A stretch of DNA of 64,000 bases from NCBI RefSeq assembly GCF_954871325.1, contig NC_088777.1, forward strand, positions 24,219,366-24,283,365, in the 5' to 3' direction. This DNA is from Gordionus sp. m RMFG-2023 (taxonomy: Eukaryota > Nematomorpha > Gordioida > Chordodea > Parachordodidae). Made by a program: the position numbers and the translations under genes. Below are positions 23,159 to 34,699 of the stretch, piece after piece. The notes under the pieces are model-generated. The model ran no database searches. It saw only the letters and a program-made list of their open reading frames with translations, and had not been told where the DNA came from. Position 1 is the stretch's first letter, and each line of letters starts with the position of its first letter.

Positions 23159-25500
23159 TATTTTATTTAAATAAAATGTTCATACTAAAAACGAAATTGA
23201 AGAAATAAAAAATTTTGAAGAATATAATATAAAACTAGAAGAAACAGATTCCAATTACACCGAGTTAAGATATTTTCAGTTGAGTAGCTTAAAAACCTTC
23301 AAATCCCTAAAAATTTAAAAGTTCCTTCCAAAACAATAAAAGAAATGGCCAATAAATTATTTTAAACTATTTTATAAGTTTGCTCGATCATATTAAAATT
23401 CTGTGACTGTGATATAATTCTAAAACAAAATATCTGACATTTTTTAATATATTATTTATATATATTTTATAAAATGGTTAATAAAATATCCTTAAGTAAA
23501 AAGGTAAAATGATATATTATAATATCCATCTCCAAAAATTATTTATTTGCATTTAAATATTTCTTAAAATTTTTTTATGGTGATATAATTATTTTCAGAC
23601 GTTTGTTCAAATATAAAATATTTTTATGTAATGTTACTAATTATATTTTAAAACAATTGTCATTTTTTTTTCGGATGTTAAAATAATATTTCACAAGATT
23701 GTATTTTTTTTTAAAAGGCCATAAAATAAATTTTCTCGTTCTGATATATTAAGTATTAAAATATATATGAGAAAGAAAGAATTTATTTACATGCAAGATA
23801 TATACTTTTTTTGAAGGGTATGTTTATTTATTTTACAAAATATTTTTTTATATGAAACCTTACCAAACCTGGCTGAGACAGACATGGTCATTAATAATGA
23901 TAGATAGATTTCGGGTTACTCCAATTTTTTCCTTCTCTGTATGCAAAAATATCGGTGTTTTTATTCCTTTCGATGATGTTAAATGATTGTACGACTTGTT
24001 TTTTTTAAAAAAATCCCTTGTATTAAGGATACAAAATCATCGTGGTCGGATAATAATTTTGCTTTAACTAATAAAAGGAAAATTATTAAATATCATTATA
24101 CCATCATCAAATGCTTCAATTACATGTCAAATTTGTATAAAATATTTCCTAATCCTGTTATTTTCGTCATCTGATAGCAACATTTGATATCGAGGATCCA
24201 GGATAGATACGCAGAAAATGCGTCATTTTTTAGCTTAATTTCCCTTTGATATGAAAAATGTGGTATTAAGTTTCTATTTCAAGATAAATATAAATTAAAT
24301 GCATCTTCTTTTTAAATATACTTTTTATTTTTATAAATTTTAGTAATATAATATATATATAACCTATACATGAATTTATAATAGTTTAAAAAACAAATTA
24401 CATTATATAATAGTTTAAAATAAGATAAATATTCTATAGGATAAGATTATAAAAATAAATGTAATTTTTAAACTACATTTAATATTATAAAATTGAACTA
24501 AACGGTTCAATTTGTTCCTTTACATTTTTTAAAAAAATGTAAGATTCAGGTTCATAATCAAAGTATTTAGGTTTAAATCTACATTCGCGTTTAGCTTAAA
24601 TATTAATTTTTTCAAAAAAAATCGCCATCCTTTTGTAAATAGATCGTAAATGCGAATGTAATTTTAGGTTTTGGCAGGATAGGCAAAATTCAAACTAAGC
24701 AATATTTGATTTTATACGGTTCAAAATTAAAATATATCCCATCCATATTTAGCTTTAAAACATAAGCCTGGATTTTGATGTTTTACTTAGTTCGATTTGA
24801 AATATTCTTTGAGCCTCCTAGATTTCATATTTAAAAATACTTTTATGAATGATTAATATTGCCAAATTTGGCATTTTCGAAAATGGTATATTCAAGGAAA
24901 TTTACGACTTTAAATAGTATTTTGTTTACCATGTACTAATGAAATAACAACTAATATTCAATAGCCATTGAAGCGATATTTAGAAGTTGACAATAAATTT
25001 TCAAAATCTATCAGATAATTTTATCAAAATCTTAATATTATGAAAATTTATATCAAGATGTGATATTATTAATACTATTACAGTATTTAAACCCCCACCA
25101 ACAACCCATTTTTTTAAAAACAATAATAAATTTAATAATCTTTGGGACCAAAAAATTCTTTACAATCACTTTCCAGGTGTATTTACAACTAGGATTCCTT
25201 GCTAATATTAAAATTTTTTTATTTATTTGCTAAATTACTCATTAGTAACTGCACTAATGAAAAATGGTGTTTCCAAACTTTAAAAAGATTAAAACCTATC
25301 TGAGAAATATTACCAGTGAAAACCGTTTATAAATGTATAAGCCCTATTAAAAATATATAAGGATCTAGATAATAATGTAATAAATGATAAAGTAGTAAAA
25401 TCTTAGAGAAAGGTAGACCTCTCTTTATAAATTCAAATCAAAGAATCGAAATAAAATTATTATAATTAATTTTTTTTTTTTAGTTTTATTCTTTATTTTA
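23159..25500. other. Intron 9, unassigned AT-rich sequence
   Basis: No gene, exon of the SLK-like gene or element is recognised. The open frame at 23983-24174 shows no family features. Confidence 0.4.
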
Positions 25501-25525
25501 TTAAATTTCTTTTTACAAAACCTAG

Positions 25526-27110
25526 TTAAAAAAAAATATAATTTATAAATTTATATTGAGTCAAAAAGGAACCATAATTGTGTCTAAAAATTTCTATTTG
25601 AATTTTTTGTCGAATAAAAAGAAATTCTCTGGGTTCATTTGTGAAAAGTAGTATTTTAATACCCAGATTTTTTAAAAACATAAATGTTGAAGGCGAAAAA
25701 TGCCCGTTAGGAGAGGTCACTACTGGAGTGAATATGAAGTTTTCAAAATTTTTGTATTTGTTTGTCTTTTTAATTTCTGCCTGTGTTATTAAATTGAAAT
25801 TTATGTTTGAAGGGAATGATGAGACACACGTGTAATCCCATATGAGTGATTTGCCGAGGGCCCAAGGTATGGTTGACATACCATCAGGTCTTAAACAATC
25901 TACTTGAGATAAATTTGATGGTTCAAGATTGTTTAGAATGGTGCAGCTGTTAGGTTTCTATTTATTATACGGTTTACAGCTGAGTGGCGTTGATGTCGCC
26001 CTTGACTAAATATACAATTTAAGCCATGTCTACCCTTTGAATCAACGGGTGATTTGCATTTGATGCAGGCATGAGGCTGTACTATATCACAACCTAGACG
26101 TAAACCAATGGTAACTCTCAATTGTTCATCTGATATTACGGTGATTCTAACCATTCATGACCACCAAGTCTGTCAGATAATTGAAGGAGTTGAATGCAAT
26201 CTAAGGGTGGATTGGCTGATATATCTGTTTGGTATTTCGAGATTAAAGGTGTGGAAAAATTTTGTGATGATTGATGGTAATACGGTGTTAATGGGTGTGT
26301 TAGCCTTCCATTTTTCAATAGCGTCGTCTATTAAACGATCGGTAGGGCATATGAAGCCAGAAATAATAAAATTGTTAGATAATCTAGATGATACGAATGA
26401 TGATAAGGATAAAAGATTGAGTGGAAAAAATCTATACCGCCTAGTTTAGAAGGTAGCTGAGCAAGTGACTAATTGAATGAGTTTAAATTTATGTTTAAAA
26501 TTTTTTCTAGAAATATTTTAAATTTATCCTGAATTGTAGATATGAATTTGATCGGAAAATGTGCAAAAATTTAGGTATATACAGGCATTTGCGTATTAAA
26601 AATAAAGATTGGTGTGCTGGTAGGAGACATAGAATGTGCTCCATGCTGTAAAAGCTTTTAAAGATCTTATGGAGGAAATCTTCTGACATGGTCGCATTAG
26701 CTAATGGGGACCCAAGTAAGGTTAAAAACTATCAGGAGCAATGATTTTGTAGCCTTCCAACTTTTGTGGCTTATTGTTTAAGAAACATAATTCTGTTTTA
26801 TTCATGTTGAGTACCAGGCCGATAGCTTGGGAATTGATTTCCAGGTGTTTTAAAGCGCTTAGTACATTAGCTGAAGGGCCACAGATGGACCCATCGTCTA
26901 AATACCATAGATTAAGATCTAGGTTGAAATTTTGTTTGATTTGGTAGATGAGATGATGGATTCCAAAACAAAAAGAGATCCTAATGGATCCCCTTGTTGG
27001 ATGCCCTCTTGGGATAAAATCTGAAAAGATCCATATGTCAAAGGCGTCTGATGAGGATTCAATAAATTTAGAGTAACAGGGAATATTTTAATAAATTCAT
27101 CATATTTGTA
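25526..27110 (-). mobile_element. Unclassified reverse-transcriptase element, copy A
   Basis: Minus-strand remnant in the same sense as the host gene. In order it shows an RT palm with EGIQQGDPLG (about 27000) and LWYLDDGSICGPSA (about 26910-26870), a thumb-like IGLVLNMNKTELCF, a cysteine and histidine motif ACIKCKSPVDSKGRHGLNC with QGRHQRH (about 26080-25990), and RPDGMSTIPWALGKSLIWDY (about 25890-25830). The last resembles a PD-(D/E)xK nuclease-like block. This domain order is known from uncharacterised RT proteins in many animals. I cannot assign it firmly to a LINE clade. It is broken in several places. Confidence 0.7.
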
Positions 27111-27353
27111 TTATAAACTATTATTATTTTTTTATATAAAATTTAATTATAATAGATTTTTAGTTATAACATAAATTATCTATTTATTTTTAATATAAAA
27201 TTAATAAAACTTATGAAATATAATTATACTGTTAACATTTTTTTTTTAAAAATCGTTATTCACAATCAAATTTATCTTATCATAATTTGAATAAATGCAT
27301 ACATTTTAAAATTATTTATTGTATATTCTTATAAATTCGTAATGTTATTATAA

Positions 27354-27595
27354 TTAACTCTTCGTTGCACATGTGGGACTATACAGATCAGGCATTTTAA
27401 AAATGTTATTACTTAAAATTCATTCGATATTTTTGCCTGAATCTTTTAGTAGTTTAACATTTTTAGATAAAGAATATGTGTGCAAAATTAATTTTGATTT
27501 TTTCGGTAGTTCAAGAGTTATAAGGGTTTTTTGGAGTTTGGTGTCACATAGACCCCACCAGACAGTCGTGCAATTTTTTACTTAATTATTATATC
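27354..27595. mobile_element. Possible degenerate piggyBac-type MITE
   Basis: TTAA at 27354-27357 is followed by CTCTTCGTTGCACATGTG, similar to the end of the clear piggyBac-type MITE at 27936. Near 27590 the sequence reads GTGCAATTTTTTACTTAA. The ends are poorly matched. Confidence 0.3.
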
Positions 27596-27935
27596 TTAAC
27601 TATTTAAAAGATTTTATAGTATAAATATTATTTTTTAATTTCATTATTTTTAAAAGTTTGATGTTATATAATTTTAATTTTTTTATTTACATTTTTCTCG
27701 GGGGGGGGCTCTATCTGTTTTTTAACATATGGTTGATCTCTGAACAACAATTTTTTTTAAGAATCTGATTCCATGATAGTAATAATAATAATAAGATCAT
27801 TTTTGATATTAATTTATAAGGGATTAGTGTTTCATGTAGCGATGAAGATTTTATAAAATATATTAATCACGATTGTGGAATTGAAGAAAATGAAAGCTTG
27901 GTAAAATATTTACTAGATATCTATAAAAATTTTAA

Positions 27936-28291
27936 CCCTTCATTGCACAGGTGAAAAAAAAACGCGAAGGACTAGGTATTCTCAGATCCCAATTTAGAAA
28001 CAATATCAAATTAACTGGTAGCTTTCATATTTTAAAAATATATTAAATAAACTATAAGTTAGTGATTTCAATTGTAATTTTAATAATTTAATGTTATTTT
28101 ATCATTTTATGATAGCTTTTGCCAAGTAAGTCAAAGATATTATTAAAATTTATACCAAAAATAAAATATTGATTAAATCACTGATGTTACAAATTAATTT
28201 GATTTTAATATATAGTGTTTCTAAATTGGAATCTGAGGTAACCCACCTACTCTCTCGTCGTGTGATATTTTTTCACATATGCAATGAAGGG
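27936..28291. mobile_element. piggyBac-type MITE
   Basis: Flanked by TTAA on both sides (27932-27935 and 28292-28295). The ends are CCCTTCATTGCACAGGTG and, inverted, CCCTTCATTGCATATGTG. The inverted similarity continues for about 80 bp, including TCCCAATTTAGAAACA / TTCCAATTTAGAAACA. It has no coding and sits in intron 9. Confidence 0.85.
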
Positions 28292-28299
28292 TTAAATAA

Positions 28300-28795
28300 A
28301 GGAATATTATTTATACTAAAGGAATATTGATGATCAATATAAAATCTATTAATAAAATTAACTATAAAAGTTTGTTATGCGAATATTTTATTACATTTTC
28401 TCATATAACAAAGTAAAAGCGAATAAGGATTCAGCAAAAAGGGTTTGGGGACGAAGCCCTCAATATTTTTTATAACCCCCCCCCCCGGTTCCTGGCTAAG
28501 CCACTGGATAATTAGTTATAATAATTCTGGCTAAATATGAATATGATCCCTTTAAAAATACTCCCTTAAATGGACTTCCTGAGAAAAAGTCTTTTCTAAC
28601 TGATAAAAATAAACACAGGCTAATAAGTGTTTGGAAACATTTAAGCTGCGTTTATTTTTTTACCGTTTTGAAAAAAGTTCAGCCTGGAAGTTTCCTAAGG
28701 TTTATTTAATTTCCAAGATATTGGATCTTGAAAATAATGGGCATTTTTTTAAAAAAGAGAAGGTGTACTATAAATTTATGAGTCAAATTGTTTAC
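28300..28795. other. Intron 9, exon-proximal part
   Basis: Contains a poly-C run and, at 28487-28506, GGTTCCTGGCTAAGCCACTG. Inverted, this is CAGTGGCTTAGCCAGG, a typical hAT end. The partner end was not found. The rest is AT-rich without recognisable content. Confidence 0.4.
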
Positions 28796-28909
28796 CAATT
28801 TTCGTGATTCTACTGAAGCGCTCCATGCCTTGAAATCTTGATTAAATTCATTATCCTTCTGTTTCAATTTTAATGTTTCGTGTTCCATGAGCATTTTTCG
28901 CTTTTCATG
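28796..28909 (-). CDS. SLK: SLK-like gene, exon 9
   Basis: Acceptor ACAAACTAG, donor GTAAAC, phase 0 on both sides, 38 codons. HEKRKMLMEHETLKLKQKD aligns with NEKCHLLVEHETQKLKELD of SLK, the most conserved word of the distal coiled coil. It continues FNQDFKAWSASVESRKL (SLK: LKEWREKLRPRKK). Confidence 0.9.
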
Positions 28910-29133
28910 CTAGTTTGTCATATTAGACATAAATAAAATAATAATTAAAATTAAGTCCAGATTTTTAAATAAATAAAATACAGGATTTTAAAAATGAAAA
29001 AGGTGACTTAAAAATTTTATAAAAAGGATATTTTTTACATAGCTATATTAAAATTCATTCCAAAAATGGGCTCTTGGGGTTTTCAAAATCTCAATTTTTG
29101 AAACGTTGTTGTAACTTAACAAAATATTAATAT

Positions 29134-29501
29134 CAAAGACCTGCAGGCCCGGAACGGCATAAATATAATATGATTTAAAAAATTAAAAAGTCAGTGGGGC
29201 TTAAAAAATTTTTAAATCTTGGACCGAGCCAATTTATTTTTTTTAAAAAAAAAATCACATTAATTACAGTGGGAAAATCTTATAATGAAGGGTTTAATAT
29301 TCATTTACTGCTCATGTTTTTAACTTTCCTTAGAAGTAATTTGGAAAACAATGAAATTTTAAAAAATATGGGCCGTAAAATGATCGAATATAACCCTAGG
29401 CCGGGCTTGATAAAGAAAAATAATTAAATCTTGATTAGTTTGGGCTTATATAAAATTTTAATCCTAGACAGGCTTAAAATTTTGACCTCTGCAGATGTCT
29501 G
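29134..29501. mobile_element. hAT-2-type MITE
   Basis: The ends are CAAAGACCTGCAGGCCCGG and, inverted, CAGACATCTGCAGAGGTC, with flanks ATTAATAT / AATAATAT (7 of 8). It is 368 bp, non-coding, decayed, and lies in intron 8. Confidence 0.72.
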
Positions 29502-29924
29502 AATAATATTTTAAGCTATAATTTGATTTATATTGGATGTACTGGGTATAATTTTATTTATGGGTATCAGATCCTTAAATTAATTACAAGGTCGGGTCAG
29601 GTACAAAATATTATAAAAAAATATTTGTTAATTCTCTTATATACGTGGAGTGGTATGCCAATTTAATTCAATAAAAATATATTTAAATGTATTAGTTGAA
29701 TTTCGATAATAGAATAAGTATAATTAATTGTAAAGTATTCAATATTTTATTTTTTTGCGTTGTAATTACTTTGTTTATTAATCTCATATTTTAAACAAAA
29801 TAATGTGCAAAAATTATTTTTTGAACTTACGACAAACAATATTTTCAAAATAATAAAAATAACCAACATTTAAGTTCCCTGACCAAAAGTCCGCCTAATA
29901 TTATAAAAGAGTTCGCCAAATTTT

Positions 29925-30388
29925 CAATATAACATTTATATGATATTTCACATCACACAAATTTTAATATCATATAAAAGAATAATGACTAAAAATTATA
30001 GACAACTACAAGAGATTATTTAGTATATATTAATAGTACTAAGCACACCAACCCCCCTCCTACCCCTATTAATGGTACAGGAGAAAAATTTAACTATAAC
30101 ATCAAATGTTTTAATGGATTAAGCATAAATTAAGAACAAAAAATATAAAACTTCAATAACATTTATATGATATTTCACATCACACAAATTTTAATATCAG
30201 AGAAAAGAATAATGACTAAAAATTATTGACAACTACAAGAGATTATTTAGTATATATTAATAGTACTAAGCACACCAACCCCCCTCCTACCCCCTATTAA
30301 TGGTACTATGCAGAAGAAAAATTGAACTATAACATCAAATGTTTTAATGGATTAAGCATAAATTAAGAACAAAAAATATAAATCTTCA
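29925..30388. repeat. Tandem duplication of about 230 bp
   Basis: Two near-identical units containing TTTATATGATATTTCACATC, the C-rich CACCAACCCCCCTCCTACCC and TTAATGGATTAAGCATAAAT. They differ by a few indels. Intronic. Confidence 0.9.
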
Positions 30389-30648
30389 AAAAAATTTTGT
30401 TCCTTAGAAAAGATTTATTATAAATAATTATAATTGTCTAATTTTATTGTATACAAACGTTTTACTCTTTACATGCATTGACCCCTTGTTAAAATGAGCA
30501 CTTGTTTGATTGTATAAGACAGCTGTTTCAGTATCAACACTATAAATAATAGTCTTCAAATCGAAATTTACAAAATTTATTTTCAGGTTAAATCAATTGA
30601 CAAAAATTGTGGTCTATGCAAATATTATGTGAAACAAAAATAATTAAC

Positions 30649-30774
30649 CTGGTTAATTTCCAATTCTTTAATCATAATTTCGTTTTTTTCCAACAAATCT
30701 TGAAGTTGCTTTGAATGTTTTTGTTCTAAGCGAGTTTGTTCTTCTTTATAACGTCTTTTCTCCTTTTCCTCAAA
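30649..30774 (-). CDS. SLK: SLK-like gene, exon 8
   Basis: Acceptor TTTTTTAG, donor GTTAAT, phase 0, 42 codons. FEEKEKRRYKEEQTRLEQKH aligns with FAAQEEKRQKNERMAQHQKH of SLK. It ends NEIMIKELEINQ. It is a highly charged, heptad-like coiled coil. It is separated from exon 7 by a 66-bp intron. Confidence 0.9.
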
Positions 30775-30840
30775 CTAAAAAATAAAATTGTATCCAATTT
30801 AAATTCTTTGAAAAAAATGAAGTGTTATATTACTGTATAC

Positions 30841-31032
30841 ATTTTTTATGAGAATTTTTTCTTGATCCGAACTTGAACCTGGCATTTGAATTTTTACACT
30901 CTCCTTAAACATGGTGAGCCTCGTTCTCATTTCACTCTTCATCCTTTTAGGGAAAGATTTTAATTCGACTATCTGCCTTCTCTTAAGGTCCTCGACCTTT
31001 TCATCGTTATCCTTTTTGATTTGTTCCAATTC
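30841..31032 (-). CDS. SLK: SLK-like gene, exon 7
   Basis: Acceptor CATGAAAG, donor GTATAC, phase 0, 64 codons. It starts ELEQIKKDNDEKVEDLKRRQ and contains MRTRLTMFKESVKI, aligned with KTRMAMFKKSLRI of SLK. It ends in the short non-helical linker PGSSSDQEKILIKN (SLK: STATPDQDRDKIKQ). The 60-bp intron before it is typical of the compact introns of this gene. Confidence 0.92.
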
Positions 31033-31092
31033 CTTTCATGAAATCAGCAAATATATATAAAAAATTAAATATATAATTTTAATAAGTTTAAC

Positions 31093-31217
31093 TTTATCGT
31101 GACGAGTGAGCATTTGATGTCGCTGCAGAAAGAAGATATCCTTCAAATGTCTTTTAGATAAATGATGCCTATCGCAGAAGTGACGTTCTTCCAATTCGAT
31201 TAGAGTATTTTCTCTCA
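31093..31217 (-). CDS. SLK: SLK-like gene, exon 6 (PKK signature)
   Basis: Enters in phase 1 after the 14.25-kb intron 5 (acceptor ATTATAAG); the split codon with exon 5 gives M. RENTLIELEERHFCDRHHL and KDIFFLQRHQMLTRHDK align with AREAAIWELEERHLQEKHQL and KDQYFMQRHQLLKRHEK of SLK. This is the hallmark of the polo-kinase-kinase/SLK C-terminal domain. Donor GTTAAA. Confidence 0.95.
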
Positions 31218-32700
31218 CTTATAATATTTTTTGAATAAATTTATAATTTGGTGTGGATTATGAGATAACTTCATAAATTAGAAGGGTTATCTTGACTCTT
31301 TTATATTTTAGGCTGGTCGGTATACATATTTTCTCTTATAACTTATATCATATATTGATATTTTTTTAAATAAATTTTAACTCTTTAAAATGCTTGCATG
31401 CAATTTTAAAAGACTCCCTGTTACCTAATAGATGGAAATTTGAATTGTCAAGGGTCAGTCAGTAATATAAAGTCGATGATATTAGAAAGGCATTAATGGA
31501 TACAAAATCATTCAGATCGGATTAAAATTAAATCGAATCAAAGACGTGTCTAGAACTTTAAATTTAAATTACACAAAAGTGGTTAGAACTTGTATATTTG
31601 CATTTTATGATGCTAGTCGAAACTCGAACCCAGTTTAAAACAGGCAAGTCTGAATTTATATACTTTCATCCACTATCAAAAGATAATGCGCTAGCCGTTA
31701 TCGCTGAATTGGCGCAATGTAATATTATTTTTAATAAATGCTAATTCATTTTTTTTATGTAAAGCTAAAAAAATTATCAAGGAAAATAAATTATAAATAG
31801 TAATACTATTTATATATTTTATTTTTTTAATTTCATAATTATCATGTATAAAAAAATTTTATTCAAATTTGTGGGATTTGAGGATGTTCATTTTGAATTC
31901 AATTTCAACTTAGCCATAGATAAAACCCTTTTAGTAGACGTGCTAGTTAGAACAAAATTTTTTTTTAGCATGAAATGATGCGGACATCTACCCTATTCTT
32001 AACGTTTTCCGATAAGAATATGCCATTCTTGTTCCGATTCATCATAAGTAGAATCATAATTTGTTTTGTCATTGAATATTCACTTGCTAACTTTGTTATA
32101 CTTGTATTTATTATATCCGCATGGCTTTCATTTTCAATACTTACTAATTGAATCATCCTTCTCCAGCTTAAAAAGTTTTATAATAAATTCAATCAATGTA
32201 AAATTTTGTTATCATATATTTCGATATAATGTTCAATTTCAAAAATTAGGAGTCTAATAAAGAAGCCACACCTAAATGACTTATGAAATAAAAAAGTGAA
32301 TTAAAATACTTAATGTTACCTGCAAATAGATAAAAAGAAATCTTAATAGTAGTTTTTAAACATATTTAGTACTGCAAATGCAAAGTAATGTAGATGAAAG
32401 TAACGTTCCCTTTTTAAGGAAAGGACTTGTTTTAAAAGGTAAATAAATGTGTTTCTTATTTTTAGCTTAACGATAGCGCAAAGCGTTTTTAAACTTTTCC
32501 TCAAAAAATATATTTTAGTTTATTTTAAAAATATAATTTTTTATTAAAATTCATATACAATATGATAAAATATTATTATTCAAAAATTAGCAATATAATA
32601 TAAAGAATATAATAAAATATGTCATATATAAGTTTAAGTTAAAAAAAAAGATTGATGCAAATGTATATTTTTATAAAAACAAAAAACATTAAAAAAAAAT
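31218..32700. other. Intron 5, exon-proximal part
   Basis: AT-rich. Apart from the tRNA-like SINE head at 31.6-31.7 kb, nothing recognised. Confidence 0.4.
31610..31722 (-). repeat. tRNA-like SINE head
   Basis: On the minus strand GATAACGGCTAGCGCATTA resembles a tRNA D-arm with A box. CATTA-TCTTTTGA-TAGTG resembles an anticodon stem with a TTT (lysine-type) loop of eight. GGGTTCGAGTTTCGA matches the B-box/T-loop consensus (31616-31630). The spacing is stretched between anticodon arm and T arm. It is followed by AT-rich sequence rather than a 3' acceptor end, so a SINE or tRNA pseudogene is more likely than a working tRNA. Confidence 0.4.
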
Positions 32701-32754
32701 ATCAAGTGGCTAGGTCGGGCCATGATGTTTTAAATATTTGATAATTAGATCTAA

Positions 32755-34690
32755 TTATAGATAGATTTTCTGCTTGAGTTTATAAAATAGAGAAAGGTAT
32801 GATTTTTTTATTGATTTGGATATTATTTTGAAGATATCTAATGCCGCTTGTCCAAAAGAGCAGGTTGATGTAGCTGCTATGGGAACAAAGTGGTTGTCAC
32901 ACATTAGGTGTGAGTATTTTCTATTTTTTAGAGATTTAGCTCTGTTAAGGAGATCACGCGAATTATTAGATGGGGCCATGGGAACAATGCAGGTAAAATC
33001 CCACATTAAAGGCTTTCCCATTAAATAAGGTACGATTGTTTTGCCGTCAGGGTGTTTTTTTCTAAAAAAGATGTCGGTTCTAAAATACAGGGAAAATTGG
33101 CTTTATTTAAAAAAGAAGCTATTATTGTATTTATTTTATAATGTCGGCTGATTTTTGATATAAATTTAGAGAGCGTGTCTCCCATACGCGTCTGCCGATT
33201 GATTGCATTTAGTGAAAATATAATGGTTTAGGAAAGGTACGCCCAAGCGTAAATTGATTGCATAATAAAATGCGTCGTTATCTATTAGCTGGTTATTTAA
33301 AATGATGGGATATGAATATAACCATTCATGGCCTGAGTTTTTGAAATTAAGTGATCTTAGGAGGAATTCATATTGGTGATCATCGCTTAAGTTGAGGTAA
33401 GCTAAGGAGCGAGATACCGATCCTTGATCCCAATCTTTTTGTTTCGTTGAATCTGGTGGGGCTGTGTTTGGTAAGACATTAATATTCCAACAACGTAAGG
33501 CTTCATCTAATAAATTATCTTTATCGATGGTAATAATTTGCGAGGTAATATATTTTACTGATAAGGTTGATGAGATGAAGGAAACAAGGGCTATACTTAA
33601 TGCCGATCTTAGGCCTAGTCCTCCGGATTTACAAGGGAGAGTTGGTTGAAGCCATGAGTTAGAATCGAGTTTGATGTTTAATAACTCTGTCATCATTTAT
33701 AAAACTAGTCGACTGCAATGGATTGCGGCACAGCCTCCTTTCATTCCAAATCCCACTTGGTAATGAGCTAAGCTTAAGGTTATTGTAGATTTGAGATTAC
33801 AAATAATTTTTGAAATGGTTCGTAGGTAGAAAATTCCAATAGCTATCGGGCACACTTGATTTTCAGCTTTTTCAAGCGTAATTAGTCGAGCACCAAAGAT
33901 TATTGGTGCTAGTTAAAAATTTTCGTTAAAGAATTAAGTAGAAATTCGGAACTGTCTAAACCCTAGAGGTCGATAATAAATGAGGGTCGAAGGTAATCCA
34001 GCCCTGGAGCAGATCGTTTGGAAAAGATTTAATAGCGGTTAAAGCTTCTCCGTGAGTGATATTTATCTTTGAATTTAGTATAGGCAGTATTTGAAGAGTG
34101 TATTTGGGGCTCGGATGTTTTTCTAAAAGTTAATTTCTTGTGGTGATATTATCGGGTGCCAAAGTGTTTGCTTTAGCAAGAGCTCGGAGAGATCCTTTTA
34201 GATTGAAATTATTAATCTTATTATATATTAGTTTGTGTGAGGGGTTACTTAGTCTTTAGGATCGTTGATATTTGGTGTTAATTTTTCAAAATTAAAATCA
34301 AAGTTTTCAATTCTTTCTTTGATGGTTTGGCATAATGGGGTTGGATAATCTTTTGGTGGATTTGATAATATTATTGTTGGGAAATATATCAATTTTTTCC
34401 AATTTAAATCTTCTGGGTTTTGTAAATTATTATTAATGATTTTGATATAAAAAAGATAAATTAATTTAAGGGCTGCTTTTGGGATTCGTGATATTGTAGG
34501 ACTAAAATAGCTTGTCAAAAATATTGGGTATTCCAAATCAGGAATTGGATAATTTTTTATAAAGGTCTTATCCTGTGTTGGATTTTCATTTGGTGGATTA
34601 AATAATTGATAGTCATTTGGGGTTGAGATTAAAGGTGGTGGTGGAATATCTGGTGAGATGCTAAGTGATGAAGGTTCATTTTATAAAAAA
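32755..34690 (-). mobile_element. Unclassified reverse-transcriptase element, copy B
   Basis: Same family and same strand as copy A, in intron 5. It preserves the N-terminal half: IPKAALKLIYLFYIKIIN and WKKLIYFPTIIL (34536-34249), then LRALAKANTLAPDN, RTISKIICNLKS and QVGFGMKGGCAAIHCSRL-like words to about 33700. It then continues directly to SGGLGLRSALSIALVS (33696-33166), LRLGVPF, the Cys/His region and GKPLMWDFTC (33021-32755). The RT catalytic centre present in copy A is absent, so A and B are complementary internal deletants of a longer element. Broken in several places. Confidence 0.7.
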
Positions 34691-34699
34691 TTTAAGCCG

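Larger units (their letters stand above)
28910..30648. other. Intron 8 (1.74 kb), expanded by repeats
   Basis: Holds the hAT-2-type MITE at 29134-29501 and the 230-bp tandem duplication at 29925-30388. The remaining sequence is AT-rich and unassigned. Confidence 0.7.

Noticed and set aside
24541-24900. Possible host exons in intron 9
   Set aside because: No frame over 40 codons with acceptor and donor and no similarity to the SLK tail; exon 9 to exon 10 already joins without a gap.
31616-31700. Functional lysine tRNA
   Set aside because: The anticodon loop has eight bases, spacing before the T arm is too long and no acceptor stem closes.
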